Counted from the stretch's first letter, positions 27,349 through 37,886 are shown. The stretch is DNA of 59,179 nucleotides from an uncultured Lachnospiraceae bacterium (GCA_946534145.1 CAMNCH010000002.1:1-59179); one strand, 5' to 3'. Numbers and translations: made by a program. Notes: a model not told the origin generated them from the sequence alone.

Positions 27349-27909
27349 ATGCGGTATCACAATATAACCAAGGATGATATGAATAACGGCGACGGCTTAA
27401 GGGTTGTACTATGGGTGGCAGGATGTGTCCACAGATGCAAAAACTGCCAGAATCCATTAACCTGGGATCCGGAAGGCGGCCTTCTTTTTGACGATGCTGC
27501 CAGACAGGAAATATTCGATCAGCTTGACAAGCCTTATATTTCGGGTATTACATTCTCAGGCGGTGACCCCCTTCATCCGGCCAATAAAGAATATATAACT
27601 TCTTTTGCCCGTGAGATAAAAGAAAAATATCCGGGTAAAACCATATGGCTTTATACCGGCGATTCGTGGGAGAGCATATATGATTATCCCGTGATGGAAT
27701 ATGTGGATGTGTGTGTGGACGGAGAGTACATCGATGCCCTTCGTGACGTTAAACTTATGTGGAAAGGAAGCTCCAATCAGAAGGTTATCGATGTTCAGGC
27801 TACCCTTAAGAGCGGAGACAGAACCGTTCCAATACTTCACTGTGCCGATTACTACGATTCACCCATTACGGATGCCGAATCCCAGCAGTGTAAAGGCTGC
27901 GGAGACTGA
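27349..27909 (+). CDS. nrdG: Anaerobic RNR activating radical-SAM protein
   Basis: DGLRVVLWVAGCVHRCKNCQNPLTWD, FSGGDPL; directly after nrdD. Confidence 0.95.
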   Translation: MRYHNITKDDMNNGDGLRVVLWVAGCVHRCKNCQNPLTWDPEGGLLFDDAARQEIFDQLDKPYISGITFSGGDPLHPANKEYITSFAREIKEKYPGKTIWLYTGDSWESIYDYPVMEYVDVCVDGEYIDALRDVKLMWKGSSNQKVIDVQATLKSGDRTVPILHCADYYDSPITDAESQQCKGCGD

Positions 27910-27928
27910 GAGAGGATTACTTAAGGTT

Positions 27929-28447
27929 ATGGAAAGAGTTGCTCATTTTGAAAAAGTAAGTTTTAAAAGATTCTTCGAGGATTTTAAAGATACATTTCCC
28001 GAGTATGATACGGAGGAGAAGGTTAGAGAAGTTTATGACAAACTGATTCTTCCCAAACGTGCTACAAAAAAGAGTGCAGGATATGACATCTTCATGCCCC
28101 TTTCTCTGACACTGGAACCCGGTCAGACGGCCAAGATCCCCACAGGTATCAGAGTCAGCATGAGGGATGATTATGTATTTATGATTTATCCCCGCTCGGG
28201 ACTTGGTTTTAAATATCGTTTGCAGCTTAACAATACTGTTGGAGTTATTGATGCGGATTATTATGATTCCGACAACGAAGGCCATATTTTTGTGAAGATT
28301 ACCAATGACTCCAATGAAGGAAAATTCGTTTCTTTGCCGGAATTATCCGCTTTTTCCCAGGGTATATTTATGCAGTACGGAATAACCGAAGATGACGAAG
28401 TTACAACAGAGCGTAACGGCGGCTTTGGCAGTACTACAGGCAAGTAG
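27929..28447 (+). CDS. dut: dUTP diphosphatase (dUTPase)
   Basis: AGYDIF, PRSGLGFK, NTVGVIDADYYDSDNEGHIFVKI, NGGFGSTTGK motifs; ATG 27929 preferred over the upstream ORF start. Confidence 0.9.
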   Translation: MERVAHFEKVSFKRFFEDFKDTFPEYDTEEKVREVYDKLILPKRATKKSAGYDIFMPLSLTLEPGQTAKIPTGIRVSMRDDYVFMIYPRSGLGFKYRLQLNNTVGVIDADYYDSDNEGHIFVKITNDSNEGKFVSLPELSAFSQGIFMQYGITEDDEVTTERNGGFGSTTGK

Positions 28448-28509
28448 TTTTCAAAACAACATTGTTTGATTTAAATAACGAATTGTCTAAATTATTTGAA
28501 CCATTTTAA

Positions 28510-28538
28510 TTGAATTTCGCGCAAGCTAATGTTATCAT
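28510..28538 (+). promoter_or_regulatory. Putative promoter of degV-family gene
   Basis: TTGAAT-N17-TATCAT; followed by a small perfect hairpin AGTCAC-tcg-GTGACT at 28551-28565. Confidence 0.5.
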
Positions 28539-28597
28539 GGATTAGCGACGAGTCACTCGGTGACTGAAGAGCAATTTAATTAGGAGGAATTTTTCCA

Positions 28598-29470
28598 GTG
28601 AGCGACTTTTTGATTACAACAGACTGCGGTGCAGACCTTCCCGAGGATTATCTTAAGGAAAATGACATTTTCTGCGCTCAGCTTACCTGTACTATTTGCG
28701 GAGAGACCCACGGTGGCAGAAAGCCCCAGCTTCCTTACAAAGAATTTTATTCTTTGATGCGTGCGGGCAATCTTCCCAAAACTTCCCAGGTTAACCCCGA
28801 TGAAGCCAAAGAATATATGTTATCCGTTCTTGAAAAGACCAAGAAACTTCTGGTTCTTGCTTTTTCTTCAGGCTTAAGCGGAACTTACAACAGCTTCAGA
28901 ATCGCTGCGGAAGAGATTAATGAAGAAAGAAGTGATGTGGAAGTTCAGGTAGTTGATTCCAAGTGCGCTTCTTTGGGCCAGGGCCTTTTCGTATATAAGG
29001 TTATGGAATACAAAAAAAGCGGTAAGTCCTTTGAGGAGACCGCCGAATATGCCAGAAGGATTGCCGGCAATGTGGTTCATGTATTTACAGTAGATGACCT
29101 TAACCACTTATACAGAGGCGGACGTGTATCCAGAACCGCAGCTTTCTTTGGAACCGTTTTAAATATCAAGCCCGTTCTTCACGTTGATGACGAAGGCAAG
29201 CTTATTCCCCTTCTCAAGGAAAGAGGACGTAAGAAATCCCTTCTTAAACTTGTGGACCTTATGGGTGAACAGATGGGTTCATATGCGGACAAAAATGATA
29301 TAGTATTTATAAGCCACGGTGATTGCCTGGAAGATGCCGAATTTGTAAGAGACGAGATTAAATCAAGATTCGGTATTGAAAAATTTATGATTAATCACAT
29401 CGGTCCCGTTATCGGTGCTCATGCAGGCCCCGGTACGGTGGCACTTTTCTTTATGGGTGACAGAAGATAA
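28598..29470 (+). CDS. DegV family (fatty-acid-binding-like) protein
   Basis: ITTDCGADLP, KTSQVNPDE, FSSGLSGTYNSFR, LNHLYRGGRVSRTAAFFGTVLNIKPVL; GTG start with GGAGG RBS. Confidence 0.93.
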   Translation: MSDFLITTDCGADLPEDYLKENDIFCAQLTCTICGETHGGRKPQLPYKEFYSLMRAGNLPKTSQVNPDEAKEYMLSVLEKTKKLLVLAFSSGLSGTYNSFRIAAEEINEERSDVEVQVVDSKCASLGQGLFVYKVMEYKKSGKSFEETAEYARRIAGNVVHVFTVDDLNHLYRGGRVSRTAAFFGTVLNIKPVLHVDDEGKLIPLLKERGRKKSLLKLVDLMGEQMGSYADKNDIVFISHGDCLEDAEFVRDEIKSRFGIEKFMINHIGPVIGAHAGPGTVALFFMGDRR

Positions 29471-29489
29471 ATCCTACAGGGGGATTTTT

Positions 29490-31169
29490 ATGTACGAATA
29501 TCATAAAGCGGTCAGGCTGTGTCTGATTGAATATTTGACTATTCTGGTGTTACACATTATATACGGATTTATGGCATTTGATGCAGAAACAGGCAGGAAA
29601 GTTCTGCTTGTTTCTGCCGTCATGTTTATATCCAATGTCATAATCGCCGTCTTTGTCAAAAACGAAAAATTTGCCGTTTTCTTTACCCTTTTTTCGGTTT
29701 TGATATCCACGACTCTTATTGGTTACATTCTTAAGACTCTGGCGTTCTCAATTCTTATGTTTGTTCTCATGATTATCTGTTTTACGATTTTCATGCAGAA
29801 GTTATATATTGCCGTATGCGCCGCCGTTTCTACGATAGTGCTTGTTCTTTATACATTTTTGATTCCGGACAGTATATTAAACAGCGTTGATTCAAGATTT
29901 ATATACTGGGTATATATTATTTCTTTTGCCGCCGGCATGATGAACCTTTATATTCTGGTGCACCATGCCCGCAACTACATGAAAGGCATGGAGGAAAAAG
30001 CAAAAGAAGCGGAAGAGGCCAATGAATCCAAGATGCTTTTTCTTGCCAATATGTCTCATGAGATTCGTACTCCCATGAATGCCATATGCGGTCTGGCTGA
30101 ACTTATCTTAAGAGACGAGACTCTTTCGGATGAGACCCGTAACAATACCGTAAGCATTCAGAATGCAGGCAAAGTCCTGATTTCTATTGTCAACGACATT
30201 CTGGATTACAGTAAGCTTGAGAGCGGCAATATGGAGATTATCCCCATTAACTATTCTTTTTCAGGAATGGTTAATGATGTACTCAATATGATGAATGCCA
30301 GAATGGAAGACAAGAATATTGAAATTCGTGCAGACATTCAGAGCGGTCTTCCGGATGCGCTTATCGGTGATGAAATACGTATCAGACAGATTCTTTTTAA
30401 TCTTTTGAGCAATGCCATTAAATATACCGAGAGAGGCTACGTAATTCTTAATGTTACCGGGCAGGAGGATACGGGATTTGTGGATCTTACCATTTCCGTG
30501 ACAGACAGCGGCATCGGTATTAAAAAAGAAGACTTAAACAAACTGTTTACCAGTTTCCAGCAGGTGGACACACGTAAGATTCGTAACCGTGAAGGCACCG
30601 GACTGGGACTTGCCATCTGTAAAGAGCTTGTAACCCTTATGGGCGGTACTATTGAAGTTGAGAGTACTTATGGTGTAGGCTCCAAATTCACCATTCATAT
30701 CAGCCAGAAGATTTCCGACGACACGACTGTTATGGCCAAAGAAAAAAGTGTTGAGGACAATGAACCCAAAGTCGTGGCCCTTGATGCGAAAGTTCTTGTT
30801 GTTGACGACAATGCAGTTAACTTAAAGGTTTCCCAGGGACTTATAAGGACCTTCGGCATTCAGGTTGATACCTGTAAGAGCGGCCGTGAATGTCTTGAGA
30901 TACTTAAAGACACCAAGGATTACGACATTATTTTCATAGACCATATGATGCCCGAACTTGACGGTATCGATACTCTTAATATGATTCGTTCGGACCCCAG
31001 CGAATACATGAAGAAGGTTCCGTGTATTGCTTTAACGGCTAATGTTGTAAGCGGTATTAGGGAGATGTTTATATCCGAAGGATTTGACGATTACGTGCCA
31101 AAACCTATCGATATGGTATGGCTAAACGCTATTTTAAGAAAATACTTACCACCCGAAAAGCAGCGTTAA
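29490..31169 (+). CDS. Hybrid sensor histidine kinase with C-terminal receiver
   Basis: 6-7 hydrophobic segments; LFLANMSHEIRTPMNAICG, NLLSNAIKYT, DSGIGI, GTGLGLAICK; REC VVDDN, IDHMMPELDG, LTAN, PKP. RBS agggggat supports ATG 29490. Confidence 0.92.
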   Translation: MYEYHKAVRLCLIEYLTILVLHIIYGFMAFDAETGRKVLLVSAVMFISNVIIAVFVKNEKFAVFFTLFSVLISTTLIGYILKTLAFSILMFVLMIICFTIFMQKLYIAVCAAVSTIVLVLYTFLIPDSILNSVDSRFIYWVYIISFAAGMMNLYILVHHARNYMKGMEEKAKEAEEANESKMLFLANMSHEIRTPMNAICGLAELILRDETLSDETRNNTVSIQNAGKVLISIVNDILDYSKLESGNMEIIPINYSFSGMVNDVLNMMNARMEDKNIEIRADIQSGLPDALIGDEIRIRQILFNLLSNAIKYTERGYVILNVTGQEDTGFVDLTISVTDSGIGIKKEDLNKLFTSFQQVDTRKIRNREGTGLGLAICKELVTLMGGTIEVESTYGVGSKFTIHISQKISDDTTVMAKEKSVEDNEPKVVALDAKVLVVDDNAVNLKVSQGLIRTFGIQVDTCKSGRECLEILKDTKDYDIIFIDHMMPELDGIDTLNMIRSDPSEYMKKVPCIALTANVVSGIREMFISEGFDDYVPKPIDMVWLNAILRKYLPPEKQR

Positions 31170-31184
31170 CAGCTGCTTTTCTTT
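31156..31184 (+). terminator. Intrinsic terminator overlapping the hybrid kinase stop codon
   Basis: AAAAGCAGC-gttaaca-GCTGCTTTTCTTT. Confidence 0.75.
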
Positions 31185-31212
31185 ATGATTACGTGTGTTT
31201 TCAAAATCACAC

Positions 31213-31241
31213 TTGTTTTTATTTGAAAATAAGAATAGAAT
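31213..31241 (+). promoter_or_regulatory. Putative gltX promoter
   Basis: TTGTTT-N17-TAGAAT. Confidence 0.5.
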
Positions 31242-31274
31242 AGTTTGTAAATATTTTTTAAGGAGGATAAACCT

Positions 31275-32738
31275 ATGGGAAAAGTCAGAACCAGATTTGC
31301 ACCCAGCCCCACAGGCAGAATGCATGTAGGTAATTTACGTACTGCTCTTTATGAGTATCTTGTTGCCAAGCATGAAGGCGGCGACTTTATTTTAAGAATA
31401 GAGGATACAGATCAGGAACGCTTTGTCGAAGGCGCAATTGATATCATATACAGAACACTTGAAAAAACAGGCTTAAAGCATGATGAAGGTCCCGACAAGG
31501 ACAAAGGCTACGGCCCTTACGTTCAGAGTGAGCGTACCAAGTCAGGCATGTATCTTGAGTATGCCAAAAAGCTTATTGATAAAGGTGCGGCCTACTATTG
31601 TTTCTGTGACAAAGAAAGACTTGAGAGCTTAAAGCAGGTAGTTGACGGCAAAGAAATCGTAGTGTACGACAAACACTGTCTTCATTTAAGCCCCGAGGAG
31701 ATTAAAGCCAATCTCGATGCAGGCAAGCCTTATGTAATTCGTCAGAATGTTCCGAGAGAGGGTACCACAACCTTCCACGACGAGCTTTACGGAGATATTA
31801 CGGTTAACAACGATGAGCTTGATGACATGATTTTGATTAAGTCAGACGGCTATCCCACATACAATTTTGCCAACGTTATCGATGACCACCTTATGGGCAT
31901 CACCCACGTTGTAAGAGGCAATGAATATATTTCTTCAACTCCCAAATATCAGCTTCTTTATGATGCTTTCGGCTGGGAGTCACCCAAGTATATTCACCTT
32001 GGCCTTATTACCGACGAGAATCACAAAAAGCTTTCAAAGAGAAGCGGACACAGCTCCTTTGAGGACCTTTTGGAGCAGGGATTCTTAACCGAAGCTGTTA
32101 TTAACTATATTGCGCTTCTCGGATGGTCTCCCGAAGACAATAACGAGTTCTTTACTCTTGATGAGCTCGTTAAGAAGTTTGACTATCACAAGATCAACAA
32201 GTCTCCTTCGGTATTTGACATGGCTAAACTTCGCTGGATGAACGGCGAGTACATTAAGAAGATGAGCGACGAGGATTTCCTTGAAGTGGCTCTTCCCATC
32301 GTCAAGGAAGTTATTACCAAGCCCCTTGATTTAAAGAAAATCGCCCTTATGACCAAGACCCGTATCGAGGTATTCCCGGACATTAAGGAGCATATCGATT
32401 TCTTTGAGGCTCTTCCCGAGTACGATGTTTCCATGTACGAGCACAAGAAGATGAAGACTACCCTTGAGTCTTCCCTTGAAGTACTTGAGGACGTTATTCC
32501 TCTTTTGGAGGCTCATAACGATTTCACCAATGACAGCTTATATGCAATGCTTTCCGACTATGTGGCTCGTAAAGAAGTTAAGAACGGGTATGTGATGTGG
32601 CCCATCAGAACCGCACTTTCCGGTAAGATGATGACTCCCGCCGGAGCAACCGAGATTCTGGAGGTTCTCGGCAAAGAAGAGTCAATCAAGCGTATCAAAA
32701 CAGGAGTAGAACTTTTAAAGAAAGCTCTTGGAAGATAA
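31275..32738 (+). CDS. gltX: Glutamyl-tRNA synthetase
   Basis: [57 protein letters not shown]. Confidence 0.96.
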   Translation: MGKVRTRFAPSPTGRMHVGNLRTALYEYLVAKHEGGDFILRIEDTDQERFVEGAIDIIYRTLEKTGLKHDEGPDKDKGYGPYVQSERTKSGMYLEYAKKLIDKGAAYYCFCDKERLESLKQVVDGKEIVVYDKHCLHLSPEEIKANLDAGKPYVIRQNVPREGTTTFHDELYGDITVNNDELDDMILIKSDGYPTYNFANVIDDHLMGITHVVRGNEYISSTPKYQLLYDAFGWESPKYIHLGLITDENHKKLSKRSGHSSFEDLLEQGFLTEAVINYIALLGWSPEDNNEFFTLDELVKKFDYHKINKSPSVFDMAKLRWMNGEYIKKMSDEDFLEVALPIVKEVITKPLDLKKIALMTKTRIEVFPDIKEHIDFFEALPEYDVSMYEHKKMKTTLESSLEVLEDVIPLLEAHNDFTNDSLYAMLSDYVARKEVKNGYVMWPIRTALSGKMMTPAGATEILEVLGKEESIKRIKTGVELLKKALGR

Positions 32739-34470
32739 GAATCAAAAATTAGCAATTTTGTCTGAAAGCGGTCCCGCATTAATTCTTGCGGGACCGGGTT
32801 CGGGCAAGACCACGGTACTTACACATCACATTAAGCATTTAACGGATAACGGGGTTCCCCCCGATAAGATTCTGGTTATTACTTTCACCAGAAAAGCGGC
32901 TCTCGAAATGAAGAACCGATTCGAATCACTTTCACCGACAGCGGTGCATCAGGCAGTATTCGGAACTTTCCACTCCATATTTTTTAAAATAATCAAATCC
33001 TTTGATAAAAAAGAAAAAAGGCTGGTTTCCACGGAAGAGCGGGACAACTTTCTTTTGACGTACACAAAAGATGCGGCTTCTCTTGAGTACTTTAGCAATC
33101 ATATTTCTTTTTACAAATCCCTTTACGACAAATCCGAATACCGGTTTGCGGACGAAGCGGAAAAAGAAGGATTTATGAGCGTTTATGACGCTTACAACGA
33201 CTGGCTTAAGTCGGAAGGATTAATGGATTATGACGATATTATAGAAGAATGCTACAGACTGCTTAAGACAAATAAAAAGGCTCTTTCATACTTGAATTCC
33301 AAGTTCACACATATACTGGTTGATGAATTTCAGGATATTAACAGTATTCAGTATGAGACATTAAAACTTATAGCGGGCAAAAGAGGCATTATCTATGCCG
33401 TGGGCGACGAAGACCAGTCTATTTACGGCTTCAGGGGCGCCACACCCGACATTATGAAGCGTTTTTTGAAGGATTATAAAAATGTAACGGTAATTAATCT
33501 AAATACCAATTACCGGTCTTTCTCGGACATTTCTGATTTTTCACAGAAAGTTATTATGGACAATATCGGCAGACTCAGAACGGACATGCCTGCATGCGTG
33601 AAAAATGACTCAAAATCACATGTGCATCTTAAAATTTTTAAGGAACAGAATGAGCAGCATGGTGAGCTGATGCGTGATTTCATGGCTGTTCCTGCGGGCA
33701 AAACTATTGCCTGTCTGCTTCGTACCAACAAAGAAGTTGACGCGTTTAAAAAGCTTCTGACCGGTTCTTTTTCCAATGAAGATTCTTTTAAAGCAGCTGT
33801 TTATGATGATTTTTTGTTATTTATTGAGTATGTATTAAGACGGGAAAATGAATTGCTTAAAAAAGTAATAGCTGTTGCGATTCCGGACATACCTACGGTG
33901 CTCATCAGAAATTGTGAGAGTCTGAGCGGCATTAAGAGTAAACTTAAGGGTACGCAAAAGGCCGATGCGATAAACGTGTTTGAGACTAAATTAAAGGTAC
34001 TTATGGGGCTAAATCCCTTTTCTTTTTCCATGTATTTAAAAAATATAGTGGGATTGTATGAGCATCATGTGAAGAAAGCCGGAGCCTTTTCCAAGGGTAC
34101 GCTTGAGAGAATCTATGCAGAAATAATAGATACATCCAAAAAATGTTGCAATCTTAAAACTTTTAAAGAAGAACTGATAAAAAACAGGCCAAACACAGAT
34201 TCCGGGAAAGCCGTTTCTGCGGCAAATATTGTCATTACCACCTTTCATCAGGCAAAAGGACTGGAATTTGATTATGTTTTTATTCCCGATGTCACAGAGG
34301 GCAAGATTCCTGCGGGAATGGCGGTTTCGGAGTGCAGGGTGGAAGAAGAGCGAAGACTGTTTTATGTGGCGCTTACCAGGGCAAAAGAAGAACTGTTTGT
34401 TTATACAATAAAAAATGAGGAAAGCGGCGGTTCGCTTCCCTCAAGATTTATTGAGAAATTTGTTTACTGA
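32728..34470 (+). CDS. UvrD/PcrA-like superfamily 1 helicase (compact)
   Basis: [99 protein letters not shown] start overlapping gltX. Confidence 0.92.
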   Translation: MEDKNQKLAILSESGPALILAGPGSGKTTVLTHHIKHLTDNGVPPDKILVITFTRKAALEMKNRFESLSPTAVHQAVFGTFHSIFFKIIKSFDKKEKRLVSTEERDNFLLTYTKDAASLEYFSNHISFYKSLYDKSEYRFADEAEKEGFMSVYDAYNDWLKSEGLMDYDDIIEECYRLLKTNKKALSYLNSKFTHILVDEFQDINSIQYETLKLIAGKRGIIYAVGDEDQSIYGFRGATPDIMKRFLKDYKNVTVINLNTNYRSFSDISDFSQKVIMDNIGRLRTDMPACVKNDSKSHVHLKIFKEQNEQHGELMRDFMAVPAGKTIACLLRTNKEVDAFKKLLTGSFSNEDSFKAAVYDDFLLFIEYVLRRENELLKKVIAVAIPDIPTVLIRNCESLSGIKSKLKGTQKADAINVFETKLKVLMGLNPFSFSMYLKNIVGLYEHHVKKAGAFSKGTLERIYAEIIDTSKKCCNLKTFKEELIKNRPNTDSGKAVSAANIVITTFHQAKGLEFDYVFIPDVTEGKIPAGMAVSECRVEEERRLFYVALTRAKEELFVYTIKNEESGGSLPSRFIEKFVY

Positions 34471-34793
34471 TCTTCAAAATCGAGGCTGTCGAGATATTCG
34501 TCAAATTTGTCTGCGGCAGCTTCGTATTCATCTTCATCGTCGATGTAGATAAGTTCCGGCTCTTCGTTGGGGTCTTCCTCGTTTTCTTTGTATCCGTAGA
34601 TCCAGACTTCGTCGCTGGCGGCATTGCCTTCCTCGTCAAGGGGCATTAAAGCGATGTAGTCCTTGTCGCCGACTTCAAAAATGGTCACGATGGAACATAC
34701 CACGGTGGTGCCGTCGTCAAGGTCAAGAGACACTGTCATTTCCTCATCAAGTTCTTTGTCAAAATTGTTGTCATCATCAAATTTATCGCTCAT
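34464..34793 (-). CDS. DUF1292 family acidic protein
   Basis: MTVSLDLDDGTTVVCSIVTIFEVGDKDYIALMPLDEEGNAASDEVWIYGYKENE; start at ATG 34793 with AAAGGA RBS. Confidence 0.85.
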   Translation of the reverse strand: MSDKFDDDNNFDKELDEEMTVSLDLDDGTTVVCSIVTIFEVGDKDYIALMPLDEEGNAASDEVWIYGYKENEEDPNEEPELIYIDDEDEYEAAADKFDEYLDSLDFEDQ

Positions 34794-34971
34794 AGTTAAT
34801 CCTTTCTTTTGAAGAAATGACCTTCGCAAAAGAAGACACTTCTTTTGTGTGTTTTATAAGTAAATAATATGTCAAATTAAGTGGCCTTGCAAGTAAATTA
34901 ATGTACAAAGAAGGCTTTGTTTGTGTTATATTTATTATGTTTAAAATAAAGGGGTGCGAGGGTTTTCTTTT

Positions 34972-36786
34972 ATGCAGATTCTTATTTCCGCAGCGGATTT
35001 TAAAGGATACGGTGTTTTTTTGGAGAAAAACAGATTGTATGTTTCCGGGGCACTCAGCCATTTAAAAGAAGCCGGAATCATTTTTTATCATAAATCCAAT
35101 CCTGCTTCGTTTAAAAGAGTGGTAATTCCCGATGAGTTTTTTATCGGTGATGTGATGTGTGCTTATTTAACTGGTGCCGAGTTTTCAGAACTTGCGTATC
35201 TTTTTTTCACGGATGAAAAGACTTTTACAGATCCTTATGCACGTGAACTTACCGCCGATTGTAAGTATTGTTTGATAGGCAGATTCACTCCATACGGCGG
35301 TTTTAAGGACGATAAGGCTCCTCATATTACTTATGACAATTCCGTGTTCTACACGGTCAATGTACGCGGCTATACCATGGCTGACAGGCATATTAAGGTC
35401 TGCAACGGCACCTTTAAAGCCATGGAGAAAAAAGCGGATTATATTAAAAAACTCGGAGTTACGGGAGTCGTTTTTATGCCTTGCTACGAGGTTATTTACA
35501 CAGACTCGCCGGAATCTCTTAAGATTGATTATAAAAAGCGTCCGGGAGAGGTTAAGCCCAATTTATGGGGCTTTGGCAGAGGGTATCATTTTGCCGTCAA
35601 AAAATCACTTTGCGCCACGGGTAATCCCACAGCCGAACTTCAGTCCATGGTCAAGACTTTCCACGACAAGGGTCTTGAATGCATTTTTATGATGCAATAT
35701 CTTGAGGATGCTTCGGAAGATTATATTCTTGAATCCTTAAAATACTGGCTTTTAAATTTCCATGCGGACGGCTTCAGACTTGTGGGTCCCAATGTCCATA
35801 CCGACAGGATTCTTGGTAATCCTTTGTTTTCCTCGACTAAGATTATTACCGATAATTTCATGTTTGATGATTATAAACCTTCTTCGGTCTTCAAATATAA
35901 GAATCTCGGCGCTTTAAGTCACAGCTTTGCGGCCGGTGCCAGACGCTTCGTAAAGGGCGACGAAGACCAGGTTTCTTATATGAGTTTTGCAGTGAGGGAA
36001 AACAGTAAGTACTATGCGCCTATCCGCAACATAACTGATTTTGCCGGTTTTACCTTGTGGGATATGTTTTCCTATAATGTTAAACACAATGAAGCAAACG
36101 GCGAGGACAATACCGACGGTACCGACTACAATCACAGCTGGAACTGCGGTTTTGAAGGTGAGACGGGCAAAAGAAACATTAAGAAGTTACGACTTAAGCT
36201 TGCCCGTAATGCCATGATTCTTTGCCTTCTTTCGCAAGGTACTCCCATGCTTCTTGCGGGAGATGAGTTTTTAAATACTCAGAACGGCAATAACAATCCT
36301 TATTGTCAGGACAATGAAACGGGCTGGGTTATTGACAGAAACGACAAGGCTTCGAGAGACTTTAATAAGTTTGTGACGGCTCTGATTGCCTTCAGGAAGC
36401 GCCACAGCGTTTTGCATCAGCCCAAAGAACTCATGCTGTTTGATTATATGTCCTGTAAAGCGCCCGATGTTTCTTTTCACGGAAGAGAGGCCTTTAAAAT
36501 CGATCAGTCCCCGGTTTCAAGGGAATTTGCGGTTTTGTATTTTGGCGACTATTCCAAACAGTATACCGGCATTAAAGAAGAATCGGTTTACATAATATAC
36601 AATATGCATTGGGAAAAGAAGGAATTTGTGCTCCCTCTCAAAGAAAAGACCAAGAAGTGGCGCCTTCTTTATTCAACAGACGGCTCCACCGATGAGAGCT
36701 TTGATGAGTCCCGGGCAATTGATTTAACCGGTGATACATATATTGCGGAACCCAGAACAGTCTCTGTTTTGTTACTTACATCTTGA
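34972..36786 (+). CDS. GlgX/isoamylase-family (GH13-like) protein with degenerate active site
   Basis: Conserved GlgX-type scaffold (DPYAREL, NLWGFGRGYHFAVKKS, HNEANGEDNTDGTDYNHSWNCGFEG, GTPMLLAGDEFLNTQNGNNNPYCQDNETGW), but catalytic regions I-IV are altered. Confidence 0.85.
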   Translation: MQILISAADFKGYGVFLEKNRLYVSGALSHLKEAGIIFYHKSNPASFKRVVIPDEFFIGDVMCAYLTGAEFSELAYLFFTDEKTFTDPYARELTADCKYCLIGRFTPYGGFKDDKAPHITYDNSVFYTVNVRGYTMADRHIKVCNGTFKAMEKKADYIKKLGVTGVVFMPCYEVIYTDSPESLKIDYKKRPGEVKPNLWGFGRGYHFAVKKSLCATGNPTAELQSMVKTFHDKGLECIFMMQYLEDASEDYILESLKYWLLNFHADGFRLVGPNVHTDRILGNPLFSSTKIITDNFMFDDYKPSSVFKYKNLGALSHSFAAGARRFVKGDEDQVSYMSFAVRENSKYYAPIRNITDFAGFTLWDMFSYNVKHNEANGEDNTDGTDYNHSWNCGFEGETGKRNIKKLRLKLARNAMILCLLSQGTPMLLAGDEFLNTQNGNNNPYCQDNETGWVIDRNDKASRDFNKFVTALIAFRKRHSVLHQPKELMLFDYMSCKAPDVSFHGREAFKIDQSPVSREFAVLYFGDYSKQYTGIKEESVYIIYNMHWEKKEFVLPLKEKTKKWRLLYSTDGSTDESFDESRAIDLTGDTYIAEPRTVSVLLLTS

Positions 36787-36854
36787 AAGTTTAGGCGCAT
36801 TAATGTAGACTTTAATTTAATTTAGAAAAATCAGTTTTTGGAGGAATTTTTAAA

Positions 36855-37859
36855 ATGATAGACGGTAAGAAAGTATTATTCAGCGGCATGCAGGCCACCA
36901 ATGTTCTGACTATAGGCAACTATCTCGGAGCACTTAAAAACTGGCTTACCCTTTCGGATGAATATGAGTGCTTTTATTCCGTAGTGGACCTTCATTCCAT
37001 TACTGTCAGACAGGACCCTGCGGAGCTTAGAAAACGTGCAAGAAATCTTTTAACTTTATATATTGCGGCCGGACTCGACCCCAAGAAAAATTGCATTTAT
37101 TATCAGTCTCATGTAAGCGCTCACGCAGAACTTTCATGGATTTTAAACTGTTTTACCTATATGGGCGAATTAAACAGAATGACCCAGTTTAAAGACAAGT
37201 CAGCCAAACACGCGGACAATATCAATGCCGGACTTTTCACCTATCCCGTGCTTATGGCCGCGGACATCCTTCTTTATCAGGCGGATGTGGTACCTGTAGG
37301 CAAGGACCAGCTTCAGCACCTTGAGATTACAAGAGACATAGCTCAGCGTTTCAATGCTATTTACGGAGATGTATTCACCATTCCCGAGCCTTATCTTGGT
37401 AAGGTAGGCGCCAAAATCATGAGCCTTCAGGACCCCACCAAGAAGATGAGTAAATCCGATGATAACATCAACGCAAGCGTTTACCTTATGGATGACAAAG
37501 ACACCATTATCCGTAAGTTTAAAAGAGCCGTAACCGACTCCGAAGGCGCTGTTTTATACAACGATACCCAGCTTGGCATTCACAACCTTATTGATATTTA
37601 TTGTGCATGCACCGGCAAGACTCCCGAAGAGGTAGTCAAGGAGTTTGACGGCAAAGGCTACGGTGAGTTTAAGCTTGCTGTCGGAGAGTCTGTAGCAGAT
37701 ATTCTTACTCCTTTGCAGGAACGTTTCTATGCCCTTGAAAAGGACAAAGCATACATAGACGGCGTTATCAAAGAAAATGCCGAGAAAGCAAGTTACTATG
37801 CCACCAAGACCTTGAGAAAGGTTCAAAAGAAAGTGGGCTTCCCCGAAAGAATCAGATAA
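36855..37859 (+). CDS. trpS: Tryptophanyl-tRNA synthetase
   Basis: LFSGMQATNVLTIGNYLGALKNW, ADILLYQADVVPVGKDQLQHLE, KMSKSDDN. Confidence 0.96.
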   Translation: MIDGKKVLFSGMQATNVLTIGNYLGALKNWLTLSDEYECFYSVVDLHSITVRQDPAELRKRARNLLTLYIAAGLDPKKNCIYYQSHVSAHAELSWILNCFTYMGELNRMTQFKDKSAKHADNINAGLFTYPVLMAADILLYQADVVPVGKDQLQHLEITRDIAQRFNAIYGDVFTIPEPYLGKVGAKIMSLQDPTKKMSKSDDNINASVYLMDDKDTIIRKFKRAVTDSEGAVLYNDTQLGIHNLIDIYCACTGKTPEEVVKEFDGKGYGEFKLAVGESVADILTPLQERFYALEKDKAYIDGVIKENAEKASYYATKTLRKVQKKVGFPERIR

Positions 37860-37886
37860 AAACATACACAGAGGAATGGGACGTAT

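Noticed and set aside
27701-27928. 5' part of the 248-aa dut ORF
   Set aside because: Overlaps nrdG out of frame; the dUTPase domain starts at ATG 27929.
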